Positions 43,612 to 52,611 of a DNA stretch of 64,000 nucleotides are shown here, piece after piece. The notes under the pieces were generated by a model that saw only the letters and a list, made by a program, of their open reading frames with translations, made no database searches and was not told where the DNA came from. The DNA is from QHXM01 sp032160165 (GTDB lineage Bacteria; Acidobacteriota; Blastocatellia; Pyrinomonadales; Pyrinomonadaceae): positions 31,581 through 95,580 of the forward strand of contig JAVHWA010000182.1 of NCBI GenBank assembly GCA_032160165.1, in the 5' to 3' direction. Each line of letters opens with the position of its first letter. Position 1 is the first letter of the stretch. Made by a program: the position numbers and the translations under genes.

Positions 43612-45357
43612 GTGAGACGAATAGTACTAGTCGCTTTTTTGATAGCTTTACTAACACCCGCTCTTAACGGTCAGTCGATCAAAATCAAGGGGGATAATCA
43701 TGATGACTTAGCTCTGAAGAAGCTTAATTTGCTCTCTGATTTGCAAGTCCTGGAAACAGAATCAACAAAGCTTGATAAGGTCTTAGCGCGTGCGCTGGCT
43801 AAAGCAGAAATAGCCGACGCGGCGTGGGTGCTTGATCAACTATGGGCGAAGAAATTATTACGTGAAGCATACGAATCTACATTCCCAGAAGAAGAAGAGC
43901 AGAACAAACTTCGTAATGAACCAGTCGGGGCCGCACCGAAGTTCCCTACGGACATCGATCGCGCTCGGAGTGAAGTACGTAATCGGGTGTTTAGTGTTGC
44001 CAGCCGAGACAAAGACTTAATCGATGAGTTAACTAAATTGGGCGCAGAGAAACTGGGGCACTACGAAGAACACCTGAGGAATGCAAGTCTTGCGACGAAA
44101 GCAATCGAAGCGGGTGATAAAGAAGCTGCCAGCAGATACATTCTTCGATCAATCGAAGCCGACCCAACTCAAATAAGCGCGGGACGGGCTATTCTCGACT
44201 TGGCAGCAAAAGACCGTGCAACAGCCGACGCGCTCATTATTCAATACATCGAGCGGCTACGAACGGCTCCTCCTTCCTTTGAAAATCAAAGTTTAGGTAG
44301 AACGTATTTGATCTTGAATGAGTTAGTATTTCCCAATCCGAACCGAAATCTAATGTCGCCCGGCCCCGCAGTTATGAGGGCATATGCTGCTTATGTTATC
44401 GAAAGTTTGCGCAAGCTCGAGCAACTACGGCCTGGCTTTCTGACGAGAGCGAGAGGGATACTCTTGACCGCTTGGCTTCCATTAAGAAAGTATGAACCAG
44501 AATTGACCGAAGCGTTCTTGGCGCTAGAGAGATTGAGCAGAAGTCCCGGTGGTGATGCGACGCTGCCAAAGCTGAGTGACGGAGAAGCGAGTAAAGAAAG
44601 ATATGAACGGCGACTGAGGGATGCTCTGGATAGCGATCAACCTGATGAACTCGCGATCAATTTTGCCATCACTCGCGGGGATTTCGATAAAGCTCGTAGA
44701 CTGATCGAAAAGCTCTCGGACGGACCTCAAAAGACGCAGCTCAGAGAGATGGCTAATACCCAAGAGGCAGTCAGTCTTGCTAAGAAAGGCAACCTTGTGG
44801 AAGCCGAAAGATTGGCTGAACAACTTAATAAAGCGACATCAATTCTACAAGTCTATCCATTGATTATTAATAAATATGTCGCGTCTAAGGATCAGCCGAG
44901 TGCTACCCTGATAGTCTACCGAGCAATAAATCAGCTAAAACAGGCTAATAGTGAAGCTGCTATACCGCCCGCAGGTATACCTTCGTCAGTTATGGTTACG
45001 AGCAGAGAGCTTGATCCTGTATTAGTCAGTCTTAGTAAATTGGCAAAAGCGGTTATTTCCATGGACGAACCTTTGGCGCTGGAGATCTTGGATGAAACGG
45101 TGCGTTCAGCGAACGCTAGTAAAATGAACACAGGACTGGGACGAACAGGAATTGATATCGACGTCTTCAGGAAACTCACGTCGAAAAATGAGATTCGAGT
45201 GCGACAAGCAGCGGAGAGCTTGAAAGACCCATTAAGGCGGATTGTTGCGCTCGCAGAAATTTACCAGTGGGAGGCGGAGGAACTGGAAAAGATAGCGAGC
45301 CGTGTAATACCGCCGGACAAGGAAGCGACAATAAAGCCGGGACGCAAGATGCCCTAA
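43612..45357 (+). CDS. Secreted alpha-helical repeat protein, function unknown
   Basis: A 581-residue protein. Signal peptide: VLVAFLIALLTPALNG. The mature part is almost wholly helical, with repeat-like segments (LARALAKAEIADAAWVLDQL, ATKAIEAGDKEAASRYILRS, AINFAITRGDFDKARRLIEK, LAKKGNLVEAERLAEQLNKA) that resemble TPR/Sel1-type solenoids. No catalytic motif is seen. GTG 43612 is supported by ggaaagga upstream. It is probably co-transcribed with the 98-residue gene. I do not recognise the family. Confidence 0.65.
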   Translation: MRRIVLVAFLIALLTPALNGQSIKIKGDNHDDLALKKLNLLSDLQVLETESTKLDKVLARALAKAEIADAAWVLDQLWAKKLLREAYESTFPEEEEQNKLRNEPVGAAPKFPTDIDRARSEVRNRVFSVASRDKDLIDELTKLGAEKLGHYEEHLRNASLATKAIEAGDKEAASRYILRSIEADPTQISAGRAILDLAAKDRATADALIIQYIERLRTAPPSFENQSLGRTYLILNELVFPNPNRNLMSPGPAVMRAYAAYVIESLRKLEQLRPGFLTRARGILLTAWLPLRKYEPELTEAFLALERLSRSPGGDATLPKLSDGEASKERYERRLRDALDSDQPDELAINFAITRGDFDKARRLIEKLSDGPQKTQLREMANTQEAVSLAKKGNLVEAERLAEQLNKATSILQVYPLIINKYVASKDQPSATLIVYRAINQLKQANSEAAIPPAGIPSSVMVTSRELDPVLVSLSKLAKAVISMDEPLALEILDETVRSANASKMNTGLGRTGIDIDVFRKLTSKNEIRVRQAAESLKDPLRRIVALAEIYQWEAEELEKIASRVIPPDKEATIKPGRKMP

Positions 45358-45418
45358 TCTAAGCCTGACGATCTGCTCACCGTTTCCTTACCGAAGATCG
45401 ATCTTTGAGCACTTGCAC

Positions 45419-45857
45419 TCAAACGGCGCTCTCCTTGGACCTCAGCTGGAGTTCTCGATTTTGCGTCACCAGCCATATAACTGAGAGCTCACCGATCATG
45501 ACGCGTGTATGAGACTTCTCCGGGGCTCGTTCCTTCGCTGAAATGCGCACTTCAACGCTATGCCCCAAAGGGTTGAGGACAGCGAATAAGACGGTCGGCT
45601 GAAAAGCCGGAAAGCTGGCCGCGCAGAAGTCGTGATACCTTCGGCTGATCGAGAGCCGTCCGCTCCGCTGTCTGGGCCTGGGTCCAACCTTTCTTTTCGA
45701 TTAATTGAGCAATCTTGGTTGCTGGCTTTGCTTTCAAAAGACGCTCTTCTGCGTCTTGGAAACCGAGATCGGAAAACACATTACCGCTGCTCGTTTCAAC
45801 CTTCTCACTGTTCGCTCTCGATTTTCGAGACTTCATTGCTTTGATGTTTGCTTTCAT
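45419..45857 (-). pseudogene. Frameshifted HigA-like (XRE) antitoxin gene
   Basis: The first frame (45857 down to about 45570) encodes a typical HigA/XRE antitoxin: NVFSDLGFQDAEERLLKA, KIAQLIEKKGWTQAQTAERT, ALDQPKVSRLLRGQLSGFS. After SADRL the frame breaks, but the next frame continues the expected family ending (VLNPLGHSVEVRISAKER) to a stop at 45419-45421. One inserted base near 45580 explains it. No RelE/HigB toxin gene is adjacent, so the partner is lost or was never present. It starts 8 bases after the stop of the DUF6036-like gene. Confidence 0.75.
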
Positions 45858-45865
45858 TTGTCAGT

Positions 45866-46449
45866 TCATCTTCTTGCTAACCGCACTTCGTTAGCTATTT
45901 CAGACAGTCTTGCGTTCTTCTTAATGACTTCAATCCAGAGCTTTAAGGTTAGGTCTTCTCGTTCCGGGTTACCCAGATCCGGTCGCAGCTCCTGCTGATA
46001 GCGTTCTTGTAACACGTCGAGATCTAAAGGCACGGTCCGCCCGAGATGCTTAACGTCATCTCTGTCGCGTTGTGCGTTGCGCTCGAGCTTCGAGAGTGCG
46101 AGATCGTATGGATCGAGAGCAAGAAGGCGAAGGTGCTTGAATCCTCCCGGAAAGATTTCTGTCAACCTTTCCTCATAACTGTCCGGTACAGTCGCTACAC
46201 CAACAAGCTGAAGATATACCTTGTGCTTTCGGTTAAGGTCCGAACCTTGGCCCGCTAAGCTCATGAGAGATTCGATTTCACTCCTAGGCGTGATCGCGAT
46301 AACGCCACGTCCGCAGTTGGGCGCGCCAAGTCGTACAGGACTGTAATTACGAACCCACCGAGACAATGCAACTCCACATCTTCGGCAAGGGTGGCATTTA
46401 TGTCCCAAAGGAACGATTGCCATGGCTCGGGAATGGGTTTAGAGCGCAT
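45866..46449 (-). pseudogene. Frameshifted DUF6036-like nucleotidyltransferase gene
   Basis: Two frames together give the family. The first, from ATG 46449, reads IPEPWQSFLWDINATLAEDV, ELHCLGGFVITVLYDLARPT and ADV. The second continues with IAITPRSEIESLMSLAGQGS, LRLLALDPYDLALSKLERNA, QRDRDDVKHLGRTVPLDLDV and NPEREDLTLKLWIEVI. A single missing base near 46305 separates them. DUF6036 proteins are predicted nucleotidyltransferases coded with an HTH partner, as here. The start overlaps the end of the HTH gene by eleven bases. Confidence 0.75.
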
Positions 46450-47127
46450 GGCTCAGGTGTTCAGGTGAAAGATCTGTTAACAGATTCCAATGCCTAGCCT
46501 CGCTAGATCGATTTGATTTGAGCCAACGTCTTTCTGCTTGAGTCAGAGAATCGTTACACAAAGTCTCTTCTTGCACCAAACGAGATCGTTCCAAGGCTGA
46601 CTCCTGCGCGCTCAACAAGATCGCGGTCTCATTCTTTCCTAGTTTCTCAGCAAGCCGCCGCGCAACGTTGGTTAGAAAACCGAGTTTGTTCTGAAGATCA
46701 TTTACCCTAGCGGCACGAACCAACCACTCCCAGTCCAACTCTGGATGCTCTAACAGCACCCAAGTCAAAGCCTCAGCCAGCCTAGTGTCCAGGTTCTTGG
46801 TCTTCAGTGCGGACAACACAACTTCGGCGGGATTCCTCTTTCGTCGGGACTTTAGATATGAAAAGCCCGGATATCCCAGGGCAGCCAGATCGGATGCGAG
46901 CGCTCTATCGTCCTTAGCCTGGACAGACTGCCAATGTGTTTCCACCGGTAACTTTGTCGCAGACAAGCCAACAGCGTCGCGGCTTTCCACGCCAGTCTGT
47001 CTGGTACGCGTCGCATGCCTTTCTCTAGCAATGAGAGATAGGGTTGCGAGACAGCGAGCTTGCGTGCCGCCTGCTCTTGCGTCCAGCTTTTCTGTTCTCT
47101 TCCTGATTTTAGATCCGTGCCTGTCAT
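46439..47127 (-). pseudogene. Frameshifted XRE-type HTH regulator gene paired with DUF6036
   Basis: The first frame from ATG 47127 encodes an XRE helix-turn-helix (REQKSWTQEQAARKLAVSQP, YLSLLEKGMRRVPDRLAWKA). After TLL the frame breaks near 46970 and the next frame continues with GLSATKLPVETHWQSVQAKD, DRALASDLAALGYPGFSYLK, LDWEWLVRAARVNDLQNKLG and SEARHWNLLTDLSPEHL. A single lost base explains it. Agaggt precedes the start, and a perfect palindrome lies 19-41 bases upstream, the expected place for auto-repression. Confidence 0.78.
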
Positions 47128-47145
47128 CCGTGACCTCTTCTCAAG

Positions 47146-47168
47146 AATATTACACTCGATGTAATATT
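47146..47168. promoter_or_regulatory. Palindromic operator upstream of the HTH regulator
   Basis: aatattaca-ctcga-tgtaatatt is a perfect 9-bp inverted repeat with 5-base spacer. It is placed 19-41 bases upstream of the HTH start codon on the minus strand. It is likely the binding site of that XRE protein. Confidence 0.75.
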
Positions 47169-47293
47169 TCAACGCGTCCCGCCTTGGGAGTGGTTTTTAA
47201 GACTCGAGCTTTTACTTAAGTCTAGCAACTTTGAGGGACCTGTAAAGAGAGATTATCCACAGGTGTTATTATCGACGCGAGGGATTTAATACG

Positions 47294-48607
47294 ATGGTTA
47301 GTGAATTGCGGATAATGCTTGATAAGTCAGTCGTACGTGGAATGAGTAATGTGCAAGCTGACGCGCTCGACCGATATTTCTTTCAAGTGGTTCCGCCAAT
47401 CCTGATAAATGAAATTCTTGCGGACCTGACCAAAGAAGCCGAAAAACCTGAAATCGTCAAGATGATATCAGGCCAGAGTTACCGAATCAGCGGCAATCGT
47501 GGAATTACAGAAGACTATCACACAGTTTTAGCCCACTCTTTAATCGGTCATGAAGTTCCGATGGACGGTAGATTTCTCCCAGCTGGTGAGAGAACTGCCC
47601 GTTCTGAAACTGGCTCCGTAGGAACGATGATTGAAACAAACCTTGAAGACAGAACCATCCTGAGATGGGAGCGACGAGAGTTCACAGAAGGGGAACGGCA
47701 AAGAGCGAGAAGATTTCGAAGTTTTGCCCAAAGACCGCTTACGCCCATGATGTATTTGAATAAGATTAAAGAGGCTGGTTTCGATTTTGAGCGTCCGAAG
47801 GATGATGGCGAGTTAGTTGAAGCTGTGGATTCTCTATTGAGAGAAAGAAAGCTCCAGGCTCGACTGTTTCCACTACTATCGAGGGAACATAGCATTCCGC
47901 TTCCATCACAAAAACTGGTTCTCGATAGGTGGGACAAAGAAGGTAGGCCGATGTTTGAGGTATTCGCACCCTATGCGTTCTTTTGTCTTCGCGCAAACTT
48001 CATCTGGTCGCTGAGCTTGGTTAATTTGGATAGGCCCGACAAGAACGACAGGAAAGACTTGGAATATATCTATTACCTGCCGCGCTGTGAAATGTTTGGG
48101 TCAGGAGACGAAAAGCATCAGCGGCTTGTTCCATTCTTGCTTAGAGATGACCAAACCTTTGTCGATGGTAACGAACTAAAAGAGGATCTAAAAAGACTCT
48201 CGGAGAAATGGGAAGCATTAAGCCAAGAAGAGAGAATTCGCGCCGCGTCACAGCGACGTTCTGCCCCACCGGAGGATGCGAATTCACTAATCTTCCGATT
48301 ATGGAAGAAGCATCGAAACCAAATCAACAAGTCTATCCCGTTGCAAGTTTTGGATGCGCAAGCGGTCGATTCTAGTCAGCCCTCAGAAGAAGAGAGTCAA
48401 ATGTCCTTTGGAGAATTCATTAGGATGAAGGGGAAACAGCTTGAAGCGTCTAAAGAACTATCTAGTGAAGAATTGAAAACGTTACGAGACGGAAAGACTG
48501 ACCCTCCAACCTGGGCTATGAGGAAGACTATGATGTCCAAGGAGCGAATTCTTAAAAGGTACCCTTGGCTTACAGCAGACGATTTAGAAAAATCAAATTT
48601 TGATTAA
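47294..48607 (+). CDS. Putative PIN-like domain protein
   Basis: A 437-residue protein of island type. The N-terminus (IMLDKSVVRGMSNVQADALD, then VVPPILINEILADLTKE) looks like the start of a PIN-like nuclease fold: an early Asp in LDKS and an acidic pair in NEILADL. A later block with DLEYIYYLPRCEMFGSGDEK and HQRLVPFLLRDDQTFVDG would supply the remaining acidic residues. The C-terminal third is charged and helical. If the fold is right it may be an RNase-type toxin or defence effector; this is by-eye resemblance only. gagggat precedes the ATG. Divergent from the HTH module. Confidence 0.55.
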   Translation: MVSELRIMLDKSVVRGMSNVQADALDRYFFQVVPPILINEILADLTKEAEKPEIVKMISGQSYRISGNRGITEDYHTVLAHSLIGHEVPMDGRFLPAGERTARSETGSVGTMIETNLEDRTILRWERREFTEGERQRARRFRSFAQRPLTPMMYLNKIKEAGFDFERPKDDGELVEAVDSLLRERKLQARLFPLLSREHSIPLPSQKLVLDRWDKEGRPMFEVFAPYAFFCLRANFIWSLSLVNLDRPDKNDRKDLEYIYYLPRCEMFGSGDEKHQRLVPFLLRDDQTFVDGNELKEDLKRLSEKWEALSQEERIRAASQRRSAPPEDANSLIFRLWKKHRNQINKSIPLQVLDAQAVDSSQPSEEESQMSFGEFIRMKGKQLEASKELSSEELKTLRDGKTDPPTWAMRKTMMSKERILKRYPWLTADDLEKSNFD

Positions 48608-48895
48608 GCCCATAGGTTGAATTCGATTCGGGCGATTATGAGCGATAATCGTAATCGAGGCGCATTGTGATATCGGATCACCCCGGTTCCGTGACAGGGA
48701 AAGCTTTTTTTGCGGAGAGCAGGCTTATTCTTTAAACATCCTCTGCCCTCACATCTTGGACAGTCCAAGATTTCATGGGAAACCATTTCTTAATATACAC
48801 AGTACCATCACACCGCTTCCAGTTGAATAGCGGATAGGGGGGTACACTCCGTAAAGCCTTTTCCGTGACAGTCCTGACAAGTGATTGTGAGTATC
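48604..48895 (-). pseudogene. Degenerate CxxCxGxG (DnaJ-type) zinc-finger gene
   Basis: On the minus strand, one frame reads ITCQDCHGKGFTECTPLSA and stops; another reads EILDCPRCEGRGC and FPCHGTGVIRYH. Together these are three CxxCxGxG-like units as in the DnaJ central zinc finger, but they lie in different frames or are interrupted by stops. No intact ORF covers them. It is convergent with the PIN-like gene. Confidence 0.5.
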
Positions 48896-49106
48896 GGCAT
48901 ACGCCTCTCCCTAAGTATTCAGACCCAAACTCGGACTCAACGGCTCTGACTACCCTATTGCTACTACTTTTCCCACCAGAACCATTCGCCAATTCTTGAA
49001 TTGGTGACCCGCCATGAATACATCAGGCTCCCCCATGAGCCGCAAAGAACCCGACATTAATTTGTTCAGGTTCTTTTGTTTCACTGATTGTGATATAGAA
49101 GGCCTT

Positions 49107-49514
49107 ATGAAGCTCGTGCCTTGCCCAGATTGTCATAATAGATGCTCTCCGACCGCCGTCACGTGTCCTAAATGCGGAAGGGTGATGCAACCGGGCGACC
49201 TCGAATCAAAAACTTCTCCCCCGCTGACTAAGAAAGCAAGGGCAACTCTTTTCGCAATAGCATGCTTTTTCGTTTTGGCCGTTGGCACTTGTATTGTCAT
49301 CAGCTCTAGACCACCTGAATGCCCAATCCATAAAGTAGCAATGACCGATACAGGGAGGACCGAAGAGAGGCCGCCCTTAAGCGGCCATTTGTATAGATAT
49401 TACAATTGTCCCCAAGGACATGAATGGTTGGTTGATGAGTGTCCGTCTTGCACTAAGCAAGGTGATGCAGATTTTCAACAAAAGGAACTTCGTAAAATCT
49501 TGGAAAAGGATTAA
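49107..49514 (+). CDS. Zinc-ribbon protein with one membrane helix
   Basis: About 135 residues. N-terminal zinc ribbon (LVPCPDCHNRCS, VTCPKCGRVM), a membrane helix (ATLFAIACFFVLAVGTCIVI) and an exported part with further Cys/His pairs (ECPIHKVAM, YYNCPQGHEWLVDECPSC) that could form a second metal site. ATG 49107 is chosen because agaagg lies 4 bases upstream; the frame is open earlier. Function unknown. Confidence 0.65.
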   Translation: MKLVPCPDCHNRCSPTAVTCPKCGRVMQPGDLESKTSPPLTKKARATLFAIACFFVLAVGTCIVISSRPPECPIHKVAMTDTGRTEERPPLSGHLYRYYNCPQGHEWLVDECPSCTKQGDADFQQKELRKILEKD

Positions 49515-49598
49515 GGCCCCACCTTATGCGGCTCTCCCCCAAAAGCCCCCGACTGTAAAGCCGAGTTCTTTTGTTATCATCGTTTACTAGGAGGTTTT

Positions 49599-50393
49599 AT
49601 GGATCACTCATACGAAGAACTCAGAAGCGTTGCGCTCGATATTCTCGCAGGAAGAGAACAAGTGACCTATGATCCTACTCAATATGAGCATTTCAAAATT
49701 GGCATATCGGATGTCTTAACGGGTCGATTAAGCGCAATGCGAACAGTTAATTCACAGCTTTCGCCCCATGACAGCGAATTATTTCTAGAATTGTTTTGGG
49801 ACTTATTTCGGCAAGGAATCATTACGCTTGGAAACGATGATTACAACAGAGCTTTTCCTTGGTTTAGAGTTTCCTCTTTTGGTAAGAAACTCTTAGCGGG
49901 CGGTAATCCCTACTTTTTTCACGACGTTTCAAGTTACGAAAAAGTAATAACCGACAACATACCTGAGATAGATGAAGTAACCCTTACCTACCTAAAAGAA
50001 GCAATGCAAGCCTTCATGAGCGGATGTCTCTTGTCATCTAGCGTCATGCTTGGCGTAGCCACTGAGCACAGCTTTATGAAACTCGTGGAAGCTGTAGACG
50101 CCAATCCGACTCACGCCCCGTCATTCGCTAGTGTTGCTAGGGAAAGATCAATCCTTCCGAAGCTAAATAAGTTCAAGAAAATCTTGGATGCGAATATGGG
50201 CATCCTTCCCTCGCATGTTAAGGAAGACCTCGATACCAACTTTTCTGGAATTATCTCGATGATTCGGAACTTCCGTAATGAGTCCGGCCATCCGTCAGGA
50301 AAGATAATAAGCAGAGAGCAGTGCTTCATCCTGCTCCAATTGTTTGTTCCTTGCTGTAAGAAAATCTATCAGCTAATTGATGTCTTTAAGTAA
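49599..50393 (+). CDS. Unknown protein with a C-terminal HEPN-like RNxxxH motif
   Basis: A 264-residue soluble protein with strong ribosome-binding site (aggaggt). The N-terminal half includes a winged-helix-like stretch (LFWDLFRQGIITLGNDD, then FPWFRVSSFGKKLL). The C-terminal half is helical (AFMSGCLLSSSVMLGVATEH) and contains IISMIRNFRNESGHPSG, where RNESGH fits the HEPN RNase motif Rx4-6H with the usual polar residue after Arg. HEPN proteins are common effectors in toxin-antitoxin and abortive-infection systems. The assignment is by motif only. Confidence 0.6.
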   Translation: MDHSYEELRSVALDILAGREQVTYDPTQYEHFKIGISDVLTGRLSAMRTVNSQLSPHDSELFLELFWDLFRQGIITLGNDDYNRAFPWFRVSSFGKKLLAGGNPYFFHDVSSYEKVITDNIPEIDEVTLTYLKEAMQAFMSGCLLSSSVMLGVATEHSFMKLVEAVDANPTHAPSFASVARERSILPKLNKFKKILDANMGILPSHVKEDLDTNFSGIISMIRNFRNESGHPSGKIISREQCFILLQLFVPCCKKIYQLIDVFK

Positions 50394-50396
50394 TCT

Positions 50397-51332
50397 CTAC
50401 CCAAAAAAGAACTTCCATATTGCGGCCCAATATGGAAGGCTGTTGTATCCATAACCTGCAATCTCCATTGTGGTTTTAGCGGCGGTAAGTTTCGTCTGGA
50501 TACGTTTCCAGGTACCTTCTGTCTGTTCTTTTTGAGCAAGTTCATACACCTTTTCTAAGTCGTGGACTGCATCAGCCCTATCTAGAAAAGTTGCTGTTCG
50601 AACAGATTCGATGAAAGCAGATAATTGCGGGAGTATCTCCGCGAGAGGCTGGGAAAGTGTTTGGACACCCTCATTCCCAGCCATTACTTGACCCGAATTG
50701 TGACCGGCAATATTTATTCTGTTATCGGTATAGTAAATCGTTGTGGCGGGGATGTGCTTTGTTTCTTTTCCTGTTCTTCTAGACTCTTCGATTTCATCAA
50801 TAGCATGAGGTTCGAGCCGCACCGATTCATCACTTCCACCATCACGCACCAAACCTTTGCGTTGCCAGTACTCAAGAATTCGGTTTGTTTCTTGATATTC
50901 CATTCCTACAGCAGTAGCCAGATCCGATACGATTACGCTGCCCAACTTGTCATGAGGAGCTAAATCATAAAGCTTATACAGAACCCGTTTTCGTTTAGCT
51001 TGAAGCGCCAGTGGATTTACTTCAATTTCGTAGGACAAAATTCCTCCAATCAAACTATTCAAAAAGGCTTGTATCGAATCATAAAACAAGCTGATCCGTG
51101 TCGTTTCGCTGTGTCTGAAAACATTATAAGGCTGATTGACAACCTCTCTAAATCTCTTAGCCTCGTCAATGCTGACGTGCTGCTTTATTAGATCTTCGGT
51201 CTTTCTAGTCCATCTCTCATAATCGTAACCCGATTCAAGCTGAGCGCCGTTATCATAATTATTCATAAGCTGCTTATGAATTTTCGCTTGCCGAATGACC
51301 GCCTCCATCGCTGTAACTGTCTCCTCGCTCAT
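50397..51332 (-). CDS. Unknown protein with a winged-helix segment and C-terminal membrane-like tail
   Basis: A 311-residue protein. N-terminal helical region to about 120; residues about 130-170 resemble a winged helix (VIVSDLATAVGMEYQETNRI, LEYWQRKGLVRDG). A Gly/Asn-rich beta stretch (NRINIAGHNSGQVMAGNEGV) follows, then a coiled coil and a hydrophobic tail (LPYWAAIWKFFFG). This order recalls AbiTii-like or other defence-associated proteins, but I cannot assign it. Its stop lies 4 bases from the HEPN-motif gene stop (convergent). Confidence 0.55.
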   Translation of the reverse strand: MSEETVTAMEAVIRQAKIHKQLMNNYDNGAQLESGYDYERWTRKTEDLIKQHVSIDEAKRFREVVNQPYNVFRHSETTRISLFYDSIQAFLNSLIGGILSYEIEVNPLALQAKRKRVLYKLYDLAPHDKLGSVIVSDLATAVGMEYQETNRILEYWQRKGLVRDGGSDESVRLEPHAIDEIEESRRTGKETKHIPATTIYYTDNRINIAGHNSGQVMAGNEGVQTLSQPLAEILPQLSAFIESVRTATFLDRADAVHDLEKVYELAQKEQTEGTWKRIQTKLTAAKTTMEIAGYGYNSLPYWAAIWKFFFG

Positions 51333-51954
51333 ACCAACATTATATAACTAAAAGCCCCCGCATGGAGGGCGCTCAACTATTCTGCTATTCTGGGTCCGGC
51401 TCTCCTGATACAGGAGGATCTACTACCGGAGTGTCACCCATCGGTTGTTCTTCCATTGTTTTGATAGTTAATGCGAACTTGAGCTTTTAGATTATGTTTT
51501 GAGTGCCGTCTTGCTGATCTTCATGCTCGATTGTGACGCAGTAGGCTATGAACTGCTTGCCTTATCCCTGACCTTAAACAAGTCATAAGCTTGCTTACCA
51601 GCAGCGTTGAGTAAATAAATACAATTCAGCTTCACGTCCTTTAAGGTTCTTCGGACGATAAATAGAAGTAATCTTGGCCCTGTGCTTCGTTCTCTTTTCC
51701 CAGTTGGTGTAATAGGAAGTACGCACAGAGTTGTGGTGTGGAGATAGCTACCCCAAACATACAACCACCACGTTGCATCATCAGGGTAGTACGAATGAAA
51801 ACCACCCTCACAGGAAGGCCAACACCTCCGCCACAGGTCGGAGAGTCCCAGGTAAGCTGATACATATTGACCCTTGTGAAATGCTAATGGTATGTAGCGG
51901 AGTAGAAGGGTGGATTATAGCCAACTTACAGTATATGTGCTGTGGAGGTTGGAG
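51333..51954. other. Island spacer without a convincing gene
   Basis: About 620 bases. Two overlapping minus-strand frames (51546-51865) have no family features. A short hairpin gcccccgcatggagggc lies at 51353. No integrase remnant seen. Confidence 0.4.
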
Positions 51955-52611
51955 ATGTTACTACTACTTCAGGGGGGCGCTCCAGATTGGACCATAATAG
52001 TTTCCGCTGCTGCTTCTGTGCTTTCCGCTGTCGTTGCGTTAGTGGCTACCATTATCGCTGCTCGAACCTATGCTCAGTCTCGAAGCGATAAAAAAGAAGA
52101 GGTTGAATACAAACGCCCGAAGTTTAAGCTGACTCGTAATCTCATAGAGTTAATCACTAGAGTCGGCGACGAACACTCAATCAACCCATTTTTCCAAATC
52201 ACCTTAACGTTTGAGAATAGGAACACCCACTCCGCGAATGAAGTTGTGCTCGACTCGAAGATTTTGCTCGGTGACAAAACACTTGTCCATTTTGTAAATC
52301 GTCCTGTAGGTGAGGTTGAGCAAGGCGATACATTTGAGGTTACGCTTGATATTCCCGAGGCCGAAGTTTCCAACACAGTTAGCTATATAAGGTTCCTGCT
52401 TACGTACTGCGACGGAAGAACCGGAGGAGAGTATTCACAGGTTATTTATCGAAAGTTCTATAGTCTTCCTCCTGACGTGGATTTCGAGCAACAGACTTTA
52501 TTGGAACTAGACCGTTCAGAGTGGGAAGGCTATTACGATACCCATCACAACATTCTTAAGCTTCGCCTGGCTGAAGAGAAAGAACAGTTACGGCAAGCAA
52601 AGGAAACGTAG
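51955..52611 (+). CDS. Unknown single-pass membrane protein
   Basis: About 218 residues. A membrane helix near the N-terminus (TIIVSAAASVLSAVVALVAT) is followed by a charged segment and a beta-rich cytoplasmic domain (FFQITLTFENRNTHSANEVV, GEVEQGDTFEVTLDIPEAEV). ATG 51955 is chosen because of the strong ggagg 6 bases upstream, though the frame is open from 51910. The layout resembles small membrane proteins encoded in islands. No function assigned. Confidence 0.6.
   Translation: MLLLLQGGAPDWTIIVSAAASVLSAVVALVATIIAARTYAQSRSDKKEEVEYKRPKFKLTRNLIELITRVGDEHSINPFFQITLTFENRNTHSANEVVLDSKILLGDKTLVHFVNRPVGEVEQGDTFEVTLDIPEAEVSNTVSYIRFLLTYCDGRTGGEYSQVIYRKFYSLPPDVDFEQQTLLELDRSEWEGYYDTHHNILKLRLAEEKEQLRQAKET

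Noticed and set aside
45419..47127. Functional toxin-antitoxin module
   Set aside because: All three genes are interrupted by frameshifts as the sequence stands, so they are listed as pseudogenes.
51546..51865. Two overlapping minus-strand ORFs of 72-74 residues in the island
   Set aside because: No signal, domain or good ribosome-binding site; each overlaps the other in a different frame.
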